NCBI RefSeq assembly: GCF_015182315.1
Contig: NZ_PRDL01000001.1
Location: 248,001 to 312,000, forward strand
DNA: 64,000 bases
Direction of reading: 5' to 3'
DNA from: Cellvibrio polysaccharolyticus
GTDB taxonomy: Bacteria > Pseudomonadota > Gammaproteobacteria > Pseudomonadales > Cellvibrionaceae
Positions 25,404 through 34,814 of the stretch are shown piece after piece (positions within the stretch are counted from its first letter, which is position 1; every line of letters starts with the position of its first letter). The position numbers and the translations under genes were made by a program. The notes beneath the pieces were generated by a model, which saw only the letters and a list, made by a program, of their open reading frames with translations, was not told where the DNA came from and did not search any database.

Positions 25404-26728
25404 CAGAACATACCGAAAGTAGATTCCATGGCAGACATGGTCTGCATCATGCTGGTGTATTGTTTAAGGTAACGACTGTAGTAGTTGTCGTACTGCTTTT
25501 GTAAGTTGTCGAATTGGTCATCCATGCGACGCAACATCAGGTTGAGGCTTTCCTTACGGGTTTTCATCACACCATTGGCGCTGTTGGTGTAGGGCGTGAT
25601 GCTTTTATCAATGGTTTCCAGCAGGCCGCCCTTATCTTTAAACAGTTTTTCAAAGGCTTCTGGTTTTTCGGCCAGAGCTTTTTCAAAACGGTCACTATCA
25701 ATGGTCAGTTTGCCGTTGCGATCACTGGTAATACCAAAATCCATCAGCGTGGCACCGCCATAATTGCCGCGTAATGCCTGGTTGAGCATATTCTCAATGG
25801 CGCGGATGCTGCTATCACCCGCCAATGGCCCACGCGTTCCGTTTTCGCCACCGCTGGCGGTCAAGGTGTCAAAACTGCTCATCAAGGTATTCAGCGCGGT
25901 GACAAAGGATTGCGCCTTTTCTTTGGTTGCCGTTTTGTCCTGATCAATACCGACGGTTAGCGGTTGGTCGCCTGGCTTGTGTGCCTTGGTAAAGGTGAGG
26001 CTGACACCATCAATAATTTCGTTAAAGGTGTTGCTGGCATTGGTCAGCTCCATACCGCCTTCACCACCCAGACGAACTTTGGCATCCTGCGCCTGGCTCA
26101 ATTCACGGCGATTGGTCAGTGCGGTATCGAAAGCGCCGCCACTGGTATTGCTGGTGCTCAGGGTGATGGCATTGTCGGCACCGGTTTTTTCACTGGCCAA
26201 TACCAGCGAAACCTGTCCGTTACTGCGCACCAGCGTGGCTTTAACGCCGGTGTTATCACTGGCTTTGTTAATGGCAGAAGCCAATTCAGCCAGCGAGTTG
26301 CTACCGTCTTCATTGTTATCAATGGTGCTCAGGTCGATGGTGAAACTTTTATCGCCCTGGCCAATGGTAAGGCTGCCGCTGGTATCAATATCACCGTCCT
26401 GCAATCCTTCAATAGAAAACTGATGACGGCTGGCAAGTTGCTCAACAAAAAAATCGTAGCTGCCCTGAATGGCTTTGAGACCGACGCTGGCCGTGGCGAT
26501 ACCTTCGTGGCTGAGCGCGGCGCTGTTTACCAGCATGTTGCTGGTGAGGGACTTCAACCCTTTAACCGCCGAGCCAAAGGTTCGTAGCGAACTTTCCAAC
26601 GTAGTCACAGCGCTCAGCTGTGCCTTGTAACGGGCTTCGGTGCGATTGGCTTTCGCCAGGGCACTTTGCACTTCGTAGTTGGCCAGCTGGGTAGCCTGCT
26701 GCTTGATGTAGTCTGAATCAATTGCCAT
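25403..26728 (-). CDS. lafB: Flagellar filament cap protein FliD (LafB)
   Basis: Filament-capping protein (HAP2) that guides flagellin insertion at the tip. N-terminal coiled-coil segment (ALAKANRTEARYKAQLSAVTTLESSLRTFGSAVKGLKSL), central FliD repeats, and the C-terminal coiled coil with LNLMLRRMDDQFDNLQKQYDNYYSRYLKQYTSMMQTMSAMEST. 441 residues. First gene of the fliDSTKL-fliA-motAB run. AGGAGTACCCTCT precedes the ATG. The 242 bp upstream, before flgN, probably hold a promoter; the best -10-like GCCGCTAT (minus strand) lacks a correctly spaced TAAA. Confidence 0.95.
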   Translation of the reverse strand: MAIDSDYIKQQATQLANYEVQSALAKANRTEARYKAQLSAVTTLESSLRTFGSAVKGLKSLTSNMLVNSAALSHEGIATASVGLKAIQGSYDFFVEQLASRHQFSIEGLQDGDIDTSGSLTIGQGDKSFTIDLSTIDNNEDGSNSLAELASAINKASDNTGVKATLVRSNGQVSLVLASEKTGADNAITLSTSNTSGGAFDTALTNRRELSQAQDAKVRLGGEGGMELTNASNTFNEIIDGVSLTFTKAHKPGDQPLTVGIDQDKTATKEKAQSFVTALNTLMSSFDTLTASGGENGTRGPLAGDSSIRAIENMLNQALRGNYGGATLMDFGITSDRNGKLTIDSDRFEKALAEKPEAFEKLFKDKGGLLETIDKSITPYTNSANGVMKTRKESLNLMLRRMDDQFDNLQKQYDNYYSRYLKQYTSMMQTMSAMESTFGMF

Positions 26729-26970
26729 AGAGGGTACTCCTGTAAAGAGATTAGCAAGTTCGATGCCAAGGGCTGACGGCCTTGTAAATAGCGGCTTTCA
26801 GCGTTTTTTAGCCAGAAGATGTTCTTCCGCATCGCTGTTTGTCATGGCCAGGGGGAAAATTTGTTTCCGCGTGGTCGCGGTGGTTGACGCTGTTTTACAA
26901 AGGCGACAAAAAGGCAGAATTTATTAAGCGGGAGGCAGAGGAAAAGGCGGTGGTTCGGCTGGAAAAATAA

Positions 26971-27411
26971 TCAGAAAAATTGCGGGGAATACAACTGGGC
27001 ATCGCGCTGGTTGTCGAGCAGTTGGGTAAGGATGTCATTGTGCATGGCGAGCAACTTGCCATTGCGCTCGTTGAGGAATTTGCACTGGCTGGTGAGCTGG
27101 CCCAGTTGCTCCCACTGCTGGCGAATAGTGCCACGGCGGGTAGCGGCGTATTGCTGGAAAAACTGATTCATCGCCTGGCCGCCACTGCCCAGGCCAAAGG
27201 CGCTGAGAATTTTGCTGCGGCGCTGCGCCCTGCCGGACAAATTGGTCAGCAGGGTAGCGATATCGTTGTTGAGTGCATCAATTTGCGGGCAGTGATGAGC
27301 GAGCAGCGCCTGATGCAGCTCGTGCATCAGTGTTTGTAGCCGGGTGTAGTCAGCGGTATCCAGCTGAATATCCTGTTCGGCAACCTGTAAAAGCTGCTCA
27401 CGTCGATTCAT
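26971..27411 (-). CDS. flgN: Flagellar export chaperone FlgN (lateral)
   Basis: A 146-residue helical cytoplasmic protein in the position of FlgN, the chaperone for FlgK and FlgL. Features include YTRLQTLMHELHQALLAHHCPQIDALNNDIATLL and a C-terminal CKFLNERNGKLLAMHNDILTQLLDNQ, close to the FlgN pattern where the junction-protein-binding helix carries an N-G-K/R motif. It overlaps the flgM stop by 4 bp. Confidence 0.85.
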   Translation of the reverse strand: MNRREQLLQVAEQDIQLDTADYTRLQTLMHELHQALLAHHCPQIDALNNDIATLLTNLSGRAQRRSKILSAFGLGSGGQAMNQFFQQYAATRRGTIRQQWEQLGQLTSQCKFLNERNGKLLAMHNDILTQLLDNQRDAQLYSPQFF

Positions 27412-27689
27412 GCATCGCTGCCGCTGTGATAAGTCACGATGCTGCTGGCAAGAGCGGCGCTGTCGGTGGTGATATCGCCGCGTTGCAGGGCCAGTTTAAT
27501 GGCGGCAACTTTGTCGAGATCTATATCCGGCAGGCGGCCAATGGCCTCCTGCAACTGCTCAAGGCGAGGCTCGCCGGATGCGTTGCGCAGCGCGCTGTCT
27601 TTGGCGGCCGGTGCGGCATCGGTTTTGATGGCAGGGCGGGTTTCTGCCTGAACACTGTAGCCTGGCTTGAGGTGCCTGCTGATTTCCAT
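27408..27689 (-). CDS. flgM: Anti-sigma-28 factor FlgM (lateral)
   Basis: A 93-residue inhibitor of sigma-28, secreted through the flagellar channel after hook completion. The N-terminal half is disordered-looking (Ala, Lys, Asp). The C-terminal half carries the sigma-binding pattern RLPDIDLDKVAAIKLALQRGDITTDSAALASSIV. I start at 27689, where CAGGACG lies 4-5 bp upstream; a longer reading to 27803 would add a non-FlgM tail. The 128-bp gap to fliJ could carry its own promoter. Confidence 0.9.
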   Translation of the reverse strand: MEISRHLKPGYSVQAETRPAIKTDAAPAAKDSALRNASGEPRLEQLQEAIGRLPDIDLDKVAAIKLALQRGDITTDSAALASSIVTYHSGSDA

Positions 27690-27817
27690 GCTTACGTCCT
27701 GAAAAAAGGTGTTACTACCGAAAGGCGACCGCCTGCGGCACGGACTTAAATGGTAACTGAAAAAAAATCTGCAGATAACGCCAGGAGTTTGCCGACAATA
27801 CAAAAAAAGGTGCCGGA

Positions 27818-28255
27818 TTAACCGTTAGTGCCGTTATTACGCCACCAGCTCTGGGCTGCGAGGCCATCCTGAATTTTTTGCTCCTGCTGCGTCAGCAGCT
27901 GTTGCCACTGGTTCATTTTGTGATCAATGACATGATGAACCACTTTTTCACTGCGCATCGCCTCCATCAATTCACCGCGAATGCGGGTCAGATTCTCTTC
28001 GGCGAGGTTCAATTCGCGCTGCTGCAGCTCAATCATCTTGTGCAGCGTCATCTTGTATTTCTGCTGGTTGTCGCGTTGCAGAGCGGTGCTCATCGGCACG
28101 GTAAAGCCGCACAAGCGGTTGAGGCCGGTAATATTATTGCGGTAGCGCTGACAGAGATTTTGCTGGTAAGTCACGGTGCCGAGCATTTGCTGTACGCGAA
28201 TACCGCGCAGGCTGGCCAGCCGCGAGAGAGTTGCAATGCGGGCTTTCATGGTCAT
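27818..28255 (-). CDS. fliJ: Flagellar export protein FliJ (lateral)
   Basis: Soluble stalk-like component of the export ATPase complex. 145 residues, almost wholly helical and rich in Gln, Arg and Glu (KMTLHKMIELQQRELNLAEENLTRIRGELMEAMRSEKVVHHVIDHKMNQWQQLL), as in FliJ coiled coils. The ATG overlaps the fliI TGA; a second ATG two codons later is an alternative. Sequence conservation of FliJ is low, so position directly after fliI supports the call. Confidence 0.87.
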   Translation of the reverse strand: MTMKARIATLSRLASLRGIRVQQMLGTVTYQQNLCQRYRNNITGLNRLCGFTVPMSTALQRDNQQKYKMTLHKMIELQQRELNLAEENLTRIRGELMEAMRSEKVVHHVIDHKMNQWQQLLTQQEQKIQDGLAAQSWWRNNGTNG

Positions 28256-29571
28256 TTCATCAGGCCTTGCATGGTGTTAACACTTTGTTCAAGGTCGGCG
28301 CTGGCGTTGACGTCCTGTCGCAAAAACCGCTCCATCATCGGCGCCAGCTGTACCGAGCGATCGGTCTTGTTGTCCATGCCCGGGGTGTAACCACCGAGCG
28401 GGATCAGCTCGCGAATTTTCTCAAAGGTGCTGTAATACTCTTTGAACTGGCGCGCTGCCTGTAAGTGGTGCGGAGCGCTGACCTGGCTCATGCAGCGGCT
28501 GACCGAGGCGGCAATATCAATCGCCGGGTAATGGCCCACATCGGCCAGATGGCGCGACAGCACAATGTGACCATCGAGAATCGCCCGGGCGCAGTCCACA
28601 ATCGGGTCCTGCTGGTCATCGCCTTCGGCCAGCACGGTATAGAGTGCGCTCAAACTGCCGCAGGCGCTTTCGCCGTTGCCGGCGCTTTCCACCAGCTCTG
28701 GCAGCATGCCGAACACCGACGGCGGGTAGCCTTTGGTGGCGGGCGGTTCGCCGAGCGCCAAAGCAATTTCCCGCTGCGCCATGGCGTAACGGGTCAGAGA
28801 ATCGACCAGCAGCAAAACGTCCTTGCCCTGATCGCGAAAATAGGCGGCGATGGTGTGGCAAAGTTCGGTGGCTTTGAGGCGCATCAGCGGTGATTCATTG
28901 GCCGGTGACACCACGACAACCGCTTTACGCAGCCCTTCTTCGCCCAGCGAATGCAACAAAAATTCCTGTACTTCACGGCCACGCTCGCCAATCAGGCCAA
29001 CCACCACCACGTCGGCTTTGGTTTGCCGGGTGATCATGCCCAGCAGCACGCTTTTGCCCACGCCGCTACCGGCAAACAACCCAACCCGCTGGCCTTTGCC
29101 AAGGGTTAACAAGGCATTGATGGCACGCACGCCCACATCCAGCGGCGCTTCGACCGGGCGACGGCGCAGCGGATTGACGCGGGGTAATTCGGTGGGTAGC
29201 GGGTCGCGTCCGCTCAGCTTGCCGAGATCATCCAGCGGTTCGCCCAGCCCGTTCAGCACCCGGCCCAGCCAGGATTCATCAATGTGCAGCGAGGCTTCGT
29301 GCTTGGTGGGGAATACCCGTGAACCGGCGGTGAGGCCAACCGGTTTTTTAAACGGCATCAGGTAGCTGATATCGCGGTTGAAACCCACTACCTGGGCTTC
29401 CAGCATCGAACCATCGCCCTGCTCCACATAGCAGCGCTCGCCGGTCATACGCTGGCAGCCGGTACTTTCCAGCAGCATGCCGGAAACCCGCACCAGCCGG
29501 CCGCTGACCTTGGCCAGTTGCACGCTGTCGAGGGAGCGCAGGGCGGCGTCGAGTTGGAAGTTCTCCAGCAC
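28252..29571 (-). CDS. fliI: Flagellum-specific export ATPase FliI (lateral)
   Basis: Hexameric ATPase related to F1 beta, energising substrate unfolding and delivery at the export gate. Walker A is GSGVGKS (168-174), with VVVVGLIGERGREVQEF and the Walker B-type LLLVDSLTRYAMAQREIALALGEPPATKGYPPSVF. 439 residues. Placed between fliH (3-bp gap) and fliJ. Confidence 0.97.
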   Translation of the reverse strand: MLENFQLDAALRSLDSVQLAKVSGRLVRVSGMLLESTGCQRMTGERCYVEQGDGSMLEAQVVGFNRDISYLMPFKKPVGLTAGSRVFPTKHEASLHIDESWLGRVLNGLGEPLDDLGKLSGRDPLPTELPRVNPLRRRPVEAPLDVGVRAINALLTLGKGQRVGLFAGSGVGKSVLLGMITRQTKADVVVVGLIGERGREVQEFLLHSLGEEGLRKAVVVVSPANESPLMRLKATELCHTIAAYFRDQGKDVLLLVDSLTRYAMAQREIALALGEPPATKGYPPSVFGMLPELVESAGNGESACGSLSALYTVLAEGDDQQDPIVDCARAILDGHIVLSRHLADVGHYPAIDIAASVSRCMSQVSAPHHLQAARQFKEYYSTFEKIRELIPLGGYTPGMDNKTDRSVQLAPMMERFLRQDVNASADLEQSVNTMQGLMK

Positions 29572-29574
29572 CGC

Positions 29575-30267
29575 TTATTCCTCGTTTAACTGCATGTGTT
29601 GCGACAAGGTATCAATGCAGGAGTCCAGCCGTTGCTGGCAGCCAATATCGGCTTCCGCCTGCGCGGTAACTACCCGGCACTCGCCCAGCGCGAGCTTTTC
29701 ATCCGGCACCAGACGCCAGGCGGCGGCGCGCTCTGGCACCAGGTCGCGAATGCGGGCGCATTCTTCGGGGTTGAGCAAGATATGCACATCGCCCGGTTCG
29801 CCGGGGATGGCAGCAATGGCTTCCTCGGCAAGGCTCAATAATTGGGTGGGGTGCAAGGTCAGTTCGCAGCGGATAACCTGCTGCGATACTTTTTTCACCA
29901 GTTCCAGCAATTCCTGAAGGCGTTTGCGTTCGCTGTCCTCTAAAAAGCCTTGCAGCTGTTGGCTGATCTGCTCCAGCGGCTGGCTGGCTTCATCAAATGC
30001 CAAACGGCCCTGGCGGTGCCCTTCATCCAGACCCTGGCGCAAACCTTCTTCACGGCCTTTATCAAAACCGGCACGCTCGCCGGCTTCCTGGCCTTGCAGC
30101 AAGCCTTGCTGATAACCTTTTTCGCTACCTTCCTGAAAACCGTCGGCAGTGGCGCGCTGAATCGCCGCCGGGTCGCCATCCCAATGGTCACGCGGCTGGT
30201 TGCTGCGCGGCGGGAAGCGGTATGGTCGCCAGTTGCGGTTATCGCCTTTGATAATTTTTACGCTCAT
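29575..30267 (-). CDS. fliH: Flagellar assembly protein FliH (lateral)
   Basis: Peripheral stator of the export ATPase and negative regulator of FliI. Residues about 40-100 carry the G-x-x-x-G-type helical repeat seen in FliH (GFQEGSEKGYQQGLLQGQEAGERAG...GREEGLRQGLDEGHRQG). The C-terminal domain has LSLAEEAIAAIPGEPGDVHILLNPEECARI and ADIGCQQRLDSCIDTL. 230 residues; 8 bp after fliG. Confidence 0.94.
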   Translation of the reverse strand: MSVKIIKGDNRNWRPYRFPPRSNQPRDHWDGDPAAIQRATADGFQEGSEKGYQQGLLQGQEAGERAGFDKGREEGLRQGLDEGHRQGRLAFDEASQPLEQISQQLQGFLEDSERKRLQELLELVKKVSQQVIRCELTLHPTQLLSLAEEAIAAIPGEPGDVHILLNPEECARIRDLVPERAAAWRLVPDEKLALGECRVVTAQAEADIGCQQRLDSCIDTLSQHMQLNEE

Positions 30268-30275
30268 GGTGCGGC

Positions 30276-31343
30276 TTACTCCACCGTCTGTTCGCGGAAC
30301 AGCTGGATTTGCAGCTCGCCATCGCTGGCCATTTCACGCACCACGGCCATGATGTCTTTACGCACCTGTTCAACGCGGCTCATTGGCACCGGGCCCTGGC
30401 GACGGTTGATAGATTCCATTTGCTGCGCCTGACGCTTGGGCATGGCGCCCTGAATGGCACGCACCAGTGCCGGTTCGGCACCTTTCAGTGCAACCACCCA
30501 CTCTTCCAGCGGAATGGCTTCCAGCAGGGTTTGCAGAACTTCCTGACTTTGCCGCGAAAGAATGAAGAAATCATACATTTCGTCTTCGATCTTGCTGACA
30601 AGTTCTTCATTGTGAGCGCGCAGCAATTCAAACATCTGATCGCGGTTGCCCTTGTAGCGGTTCATGATGTCGGCGGCCTGTTTCACGCCGCGCACCTGTG
30701 AGCCCTGAGTAGAGAGCACGGAAATACTGCGCTCGATCAACAACTCCAGCTCCTCGATGACGTCGTTGTTCACTTCGCTGAGGTTGGCGATGCGGTACAG
30801 CAGTTCGTCCTGGCTACCGGCCGGCATGCATTCGAGCACGTCAGTGGCCATTGCCGGTGGCAAAAAGGCCAGAAAAACCGCTTGCATCTGGGCGTGTTCG
30901 TTGGCGATCAATGCCGCGAATTGTTTCGGGTCAATCCACTCCATCTTGGCCATTTTTGCGCGAATTTCTTCGCCGTAGATGCTGTCCAGCAGGCCGCGGG
31001 TAATCTCGCCGCCCAGCGCTTTGCTGAGCATGCCGGAGAGGTAATTACGGGAGGCGCCCTTGATGCTGCTCTGCTCTTTGTAATCTTCAAAAAAGCGGTT
31101 GATGGCATCGGACACCATTGGCTGCTTGACGTTGTTCAAGCGCGCCATGGTCTGGCTGATGCCGACGATCTCTTCGCGGGAAAAGTGGCGTAACACGCCC
31201 GCCGAGATGGAGTCGCCCATGCTCAGCATCAAAATGGCCGCCTGCTCCATGGGGGTCATGGAGCGACGTTGCGAACGTACCTGAATTTCTTTTTTGGCGG
31301 ATGAGCTTTGCTCATCAGGCCGGGGAGTTGAGGTCTCTGTCAT
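30276..31343 (-). CDS. fliG: Flagellar motor switch protein FliG (lateral)
   Basis: Rotor protein that meets the stator. The N-terminal domain binds FliF; the middle has the EHAQMQAVFLAFLPPAMATDVL motif (EHPQ-type); the C-terminal torque helix region includes MYDFFILSRQSQEVLQTLLEAIPLEEWVVALKGAEPALVRAIQGAMPKRQAQQM with the charged residues that interact with MotA. 355 residues. The start lies 29 bp inside the fliF end, so the two genes overlap strongly. Confidence 0.97.
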   Translation of the reverse strand: MTETSTPRPDEQSSSAKKEIQVRSQRRSMTPMEQAAILMLSMGDSISAGVLRHFSREEIVGISQTMARLNNVKQPMVSDAINRFFEDYKEQSSIKGASRNYLSGMLSKALGGEITRGLLDSIYGEEIRAKMAKMEWIDPKQFAALIANEHAQMQAVFLAFLPPAMATDVLECMPAGSQDELLYRIANLSEVNNDVIEELELLIERSISVLSTQGSQVRGVKQAADIMNRYKGNRDQMFELLRAHNEELVSKIEDEMYDFFILSRQSQEVLQTLLEAIPLEEWVVALKGAEPALVRAIQGAMPKRQAQQMESINRRQGPVPMSRVEQVRKDIMAVVREMASDGELQIQLFREQTVE

Positions 31344-32988
31344 TTCGCCCTATCCATTGTTTGATCACTTCCGAAACGCGCTCGGGGTCGTTTTTGGCCA
31401 GCATCTGCAAGTGCTCAACCTGCATTTCCAGGCCGGAGCCAGGCGCTGGCAAGCGAATTTCTGACAGCGGGTTCAACTCGCCGAGAATATGCAGGCCGTT
31501 GGCATCACGCGGATGGTTCAGGCGGTGCTGTTCGGCGGCGTTGTGGGGCAAGCCGCTGTCGTTATCCAGTTCCGGTTCTACCGTGCGGCTCTGGCTGGAT
31601 TGCACAAGATTGCGTACCGCCGGGCGAACCACCATCAGCAACAGCAGCAGGCTGATCAGCCCGAACAGGGCGAGTTTGGCGAGATCATAAATCTTGTTGT
31701 TTTCCCACCAGGGCAAGGCATCCATGGCAATGCTGGCATCGGCGAAGGGGAATACGCTGAGGGTTACCAGATCACCGCGCGCTTCATCAAAACCGACGGC
31801 GCTTTTCACCATGGCTTCAAGGTCAGCGCGGGATTCCGCTGTCCAGCCGCCTTCCGGCGCGCTGTTGGCGTTCAATACCACGGCAATGCTCTGCCGACGC
31901 AGGGCAAACGGTGCGTGTTTGATGTGGGTAACGGTCTGGTCGTAATCCAGCTGACGGTTGGATTCCTTGCGCAGTGACGTTGCTGCCTGGTTTTCCGTCT
32001 GCACCTCGCCTTCTTCGGCATTGTCGGTGTTGTTGTTGGGGGCGGTAGTCGGCGCCGGGCGGTTGGACAGCGAACCGGGTACGCCGAGCGCCAGCTGGTC
32101 GAGCACGCTTTCATCGCGCAAAATTTCATTGCGCAGGCGCGGTGCATCGCCATAGGCCTGGAAGGTTTCTTCACGCTGGCTGAAGTCGATGTCGGCGGCC
32201 ACGCTGATGCGGTAGTTACCGCTGCCCAGCACCGGTGCCAGTACTTCTTCTACATTACCGGCGGCTTTTGCCTGGTAATCGTCAACGGCTTGCCAGCTTT
32301 GGGTGGGCCCGGACATGTTGTCCAGCCCGCGCGACAGCAGGACGCCGTGTTGATCTACCACGCTGACATCTTTGGTGGCCAGTTGCGGCACGCTGTTGGC
32401 TACAAGGTTAACGATGGCCATTACCTGTTCGGGGCGCAGCTTGTAACCGGCTGCCAGCTGTACCATCACCGAAGCCTTGGCCGGGTCGCGGCGGCTGATG
32501 ACGAACGAGCTGTTTTCCTGAATGGCGAGGTGTACCCGTGCAGCATCAATGCCTTTCAGGGACATCACGGTGCGGGCCAGTTCGCCTTCCAGGCTGCGCT
32601 TCAGGCGCACATCCTGGACAAACTGGCTGGTGCCCAGTGGTTCGTCTTTATCAAACAGTTCATAACCGCTGGGTACCGCTACCTGTACGCCTTTGGCGGT
32701 GAGCAGCATACGGGCGCGCCCGAGCTGGTCTTCGCGCACCAGCACCTGGCCACTTTGCGGATGCAGGCGGTAAGGCACCGCATCGGCGTCCAGCACCTGC
32801 ATGACTTCGGCGGCGGCGAAAGCTTCGCCAGCGCCATATAACGGGCGAAACGAACCCTGATCGCGCCACAAATACAGCACCACGCAGACGGCAAGAATGG
32901 CGGCCAGAAAGGCCAGCCCCATCAACGTCATGCGGGGGTCGGGTCGCCAGCCGGCGGCGGGTAAACGGCTTCTAATATACTCAACCAT
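31315..32988 (-). CDS. fliF: Flagellar MS-ring protein FliF (lateral)
   Basis: MS-ring subunit with two membrane helices (about residues 23-42 and 445-465). The periplasmic ring-building domains include LVREDQLGRARMLLTAKGVQVAVPSGYELFDKDEPLGTSQFVQDVRLKRSLEGELARTVMSLKGIDAARVHLA. The C-terminus, LQMLAKNDPERVSEVIKQWIGRND, is the FliG-binding tail. 557 residues. Transcribed after fliE. Confidence 0.97.
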   Translation of the reverse strand: MVEYIRSRLPAAGWRPDPRMTLMGLAFLAAILAVCVVLYLWRDQGSFRPLYGAGEAFAAAEVMQVLDADAVPYRLHPQSGQVLVREDQLGRARMLLTAKGVQVAVPSGYELFDKDEPLGTSQFVQDVRLKRSLEGELARTVMSLKGIDAARVHLAIQENSSFVISRRDPAKASVMVQLAAGYKLRPEQVMAIVNLVANSVPQLATKDVSVVDQHGVLLSRGLDNMSGPTQSWQAVDDYQAKAAGNVEEVLAPVLGSGNYRISVAADIDFSQREETFQAYGDAPRLRNEILRDESVLDQLALGVPGSLSNRPAPTTAPNNNTDNAEEGEVQTENQAATSLRKESNRQLDYDQTVTHIKHAPFALRRQSIAVVLNANSAPEGGWTAESRADLEAMVKSAVGFDEARGDLVTLSVFPFADASIAMDALPWWENNKIYDLAKLALFGLISLLLLLMVVRPAVRNLVQSSQSRTVEPELDNDSGLPHNAAEQHRLNHPRDANGLHILGELNPLSEIRLPAPGSGLEMQVEHLQMLAKNDPERVSEVIKQWIGRNDRDLNSPA

Positions 32989-33008
32989 AATTCAGTCTCT
33001 GCCCCGGA

Positions 33009-33344
33009 TCACATGGGCATCCTCATCACTTCTTCGAAGGCGTTGGTCATCTTGTTGCGCACCTGCATCAGCGCTGAAAAAGCCACGCTGGCTTTCTGGC
33101 TTTCCACCATGGCGCCCACCAGATCATCACTTTTGCCGCTATCCACAGCGGCCATCAGCGCGCCGGACTTATGTTGCTGGGCGTCAACGGCACGGATGGC
33201 CTGGTCAAAAGCGGTGGCAAAACCTTCTCGGGGCATTTGCCCTTCAAACAGTTGCGCCGGCTTGATCTGACCGCCTTCAGAGAGCGTTTTAAACTGCTCC
33301 ATCCGGCTCAGCATGTCCTGCTGTACTTGCGTAATTGAATTCAT
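33009..33344 (-). CDS. fliE: Flagellar MS-ring/rod adaptor FliE (lateral)
   Basis: Small rod-base protein of 111 residues linking the MS-ring to the rod and opening the export channel. The C-terminal QKASVAFSALMQVRNKMTNAFEEVMRMPM is the FliE hallmark. It lies 21 bp downstream of lafK and 20 bp upstream of fliF. Confidence 0.94.
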   Translation of the reverse strand: MNSITQVQQDMLSRMEQFKTLSEGGQIKPAQLFEGQMPREGFATAFDQAIRAVDAQQHKSGALMAAVDSGKSDDLVGAMVESQKASVAFSALMQVRNKMTNAFEEVMRMPM

Positions 33345-33365
33345 GATCCGATCTCCCGGTATCGG

Positions 33366-34814
33366 CTAAAGAGTGACGAGAACGCCCTGCTCGCGCATGG
33401 CATTCAGGCGATAACGCAGTGCCCGCGGCGTCATGCCGAGGCTTTGTGCCGCTTTGGTTTTATGGCCGTTAAAGCGGCGGATGGTGTCAATCACATGCTG
33501 GTATTCAGCCCATTTGCCACGGGCACGCAGGGCGGCTTTACCGTCGTTCTCATCCAGCGCGGGGGCTGGAATCGACATGGTGAGTGCCGCTGGCGCCGTG
33601 GCGCTGGCCGAGGTTTCCGGCGCTTCAAGGCCGAGGTCGCGCGGCTGAATAAACAGACCATTACGCAGCACCAGCGCCCGTTGCAGAATATTTTCCAGTT
33701 CGCGCACATTGCCCGGCCAATCGTGTGCCAGCAGTGCGCGGCAGGCGTCGTCGGTGAGCAGGTTGTCGTGTTGTTCCTGAGGGGCGTACTGGCGAATAAA
33801 GCGGCGCGCCAGCGGCAATACATCGTCTTTGCGTTCGCGCAGCGGGGTAATGTGCAGCGGCAGTACATCGAGGCGGAACATCAGGTCGGCACGGAAACGC
33901 CCTTCTGCCACTTCAACGGCAAGATCGCGGTTGGTCGCGGCAATAACCCGCACGTTCAAGGCAATTTCACGATGCCCGCCCAAACGTTCAACTTTTTGTT
34001 CCTGCAATACCCGCAGCAGTTTGGCTTGTAATCCCAGCGGCAGTTCGCCGATTTCGTCGAGCAGCAAGGTGCCGTTGTTGGCCATCTCGAATTTGCCCGG
34101 CTGGGCGGCGATGGCACCGGTAAAGGCGCCGCGTTCATGGCCAAACAGGATGGATTCGAGCATCGGCTCGGGTATCGCGGCGCAGTTCACGGCGATAAAG
34201 GGAGCGTTGTCGGTGGCAGAAAAGCGGTGGATGTAGCGCGCCATCAGCTCCTTGCCGGTACCGGTTTCGCCGGTAATCAGAATCGGTGCACGGGTAACGG
34301 CAATGCGTTGGGCCATCGCCAGCAGGCGGCGACCGGCCTGGGAGCAGGAGACAAAACTTTCTTCGGCGGCCAGGGCCGAGGCCTGGCGTTGTAACAGCGC
34401 GGTCAGTTGCGGTTCACTAAAAGGCGACAATAAATAGTCAACGCAGCCCAGCTCAAGCAGCGCGGCGGCTTTTTCCTGATCGGCGTATTCAACAATGGGG
34501 ATAACGCTGAGGTGGCGAGCCGAGCGCATCATCGCGCCGACCTGGGCAAATAACACATGGTCCGGCAGGCTGCTGGCAAATACAAACACCAGGCTGGTAT
34601 TAACCAGTTCGGCGGCTTCCGGTGCCAGACAATCGGGGTAGCAGCGGGTGCGGTGCCCTTGCTGGCGCAAGCTGTTGGCCAGCAGCTGGTAGCTGTTTTC
34701 GGCGGCGTGTCCGAGGATCACAATATCCTGTTGGGTCGACGACTGAGCCAGTTCGCTGTTATAGCGGGGCTGCAGGGATTGACCGGAGTGCTTCAACGTA
34801 ACTGAGCTGTTCAT
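33366..34814 (-). CDS. lafK: Sigma-54-dependent lateral flagellar regulator LafK
   Basis: NtrC-family enhancer-binding protein, 482 residues. Residues about 28-145 form a receiver-like domain, but where a phosphoacceptor Asp is expected the text is VFVFASSLPD, so phosphorylation looks unlikely. The AAA+ domain has Walker A GETGTGKE (182-189), the sigma-54-contacting GAFTGA (229-234) and Walker B LLLDE (250-254). The C-terminal Fis-type helix-turn-helix is at about 435-475 (FNGHKTKAAQSLGMTPRALRYRL). Position beside fliE and divergent from fliM is that of lafK, the master regulator of lateral flagella in Vibrio and of Flag-2 loci. Confidence 0.93.
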   Translation of the reverse strand: MNSSVTLKHSGQSLQPRYNSELAQSSTQQDIVILGHAAENSYQLLANSLRQQGHRTRCYPDCLAPEAAELVNTSLVFVFASSLPDHVLFAQVGAMMRSARHLSVIPIVEYADQEKAAALLELGCVDYLLSPFSEPQLTALLQRQASALAAEESFVSCSQAGRRLLAMAQRIAVTRAPILITGETGTGKELMARYIHRFSATDNAPFIAVNCAAIPEPMLESILFGHERGAFTGAIAAQPGKFEMANNGTLLLDEIGELPLGLQAKLLRVLQEQKVERLGGHREIALNVRVIAATNRDLAVEVAEGRFRADLMFRLDVLPLHITPLRERKDDVLPLARRFIRQYAPQEQHDNLLTDDACRALLAHDWPGNVRELENILQRALVLRNGLFIQPRDLGLEAPETSASATAPAALTMSIPAPALDENDGKAALRARGKWAEYQHVIDTIRRFNGHKTKAAQSLGMTPRALRYRLNAMREQGVLVTL

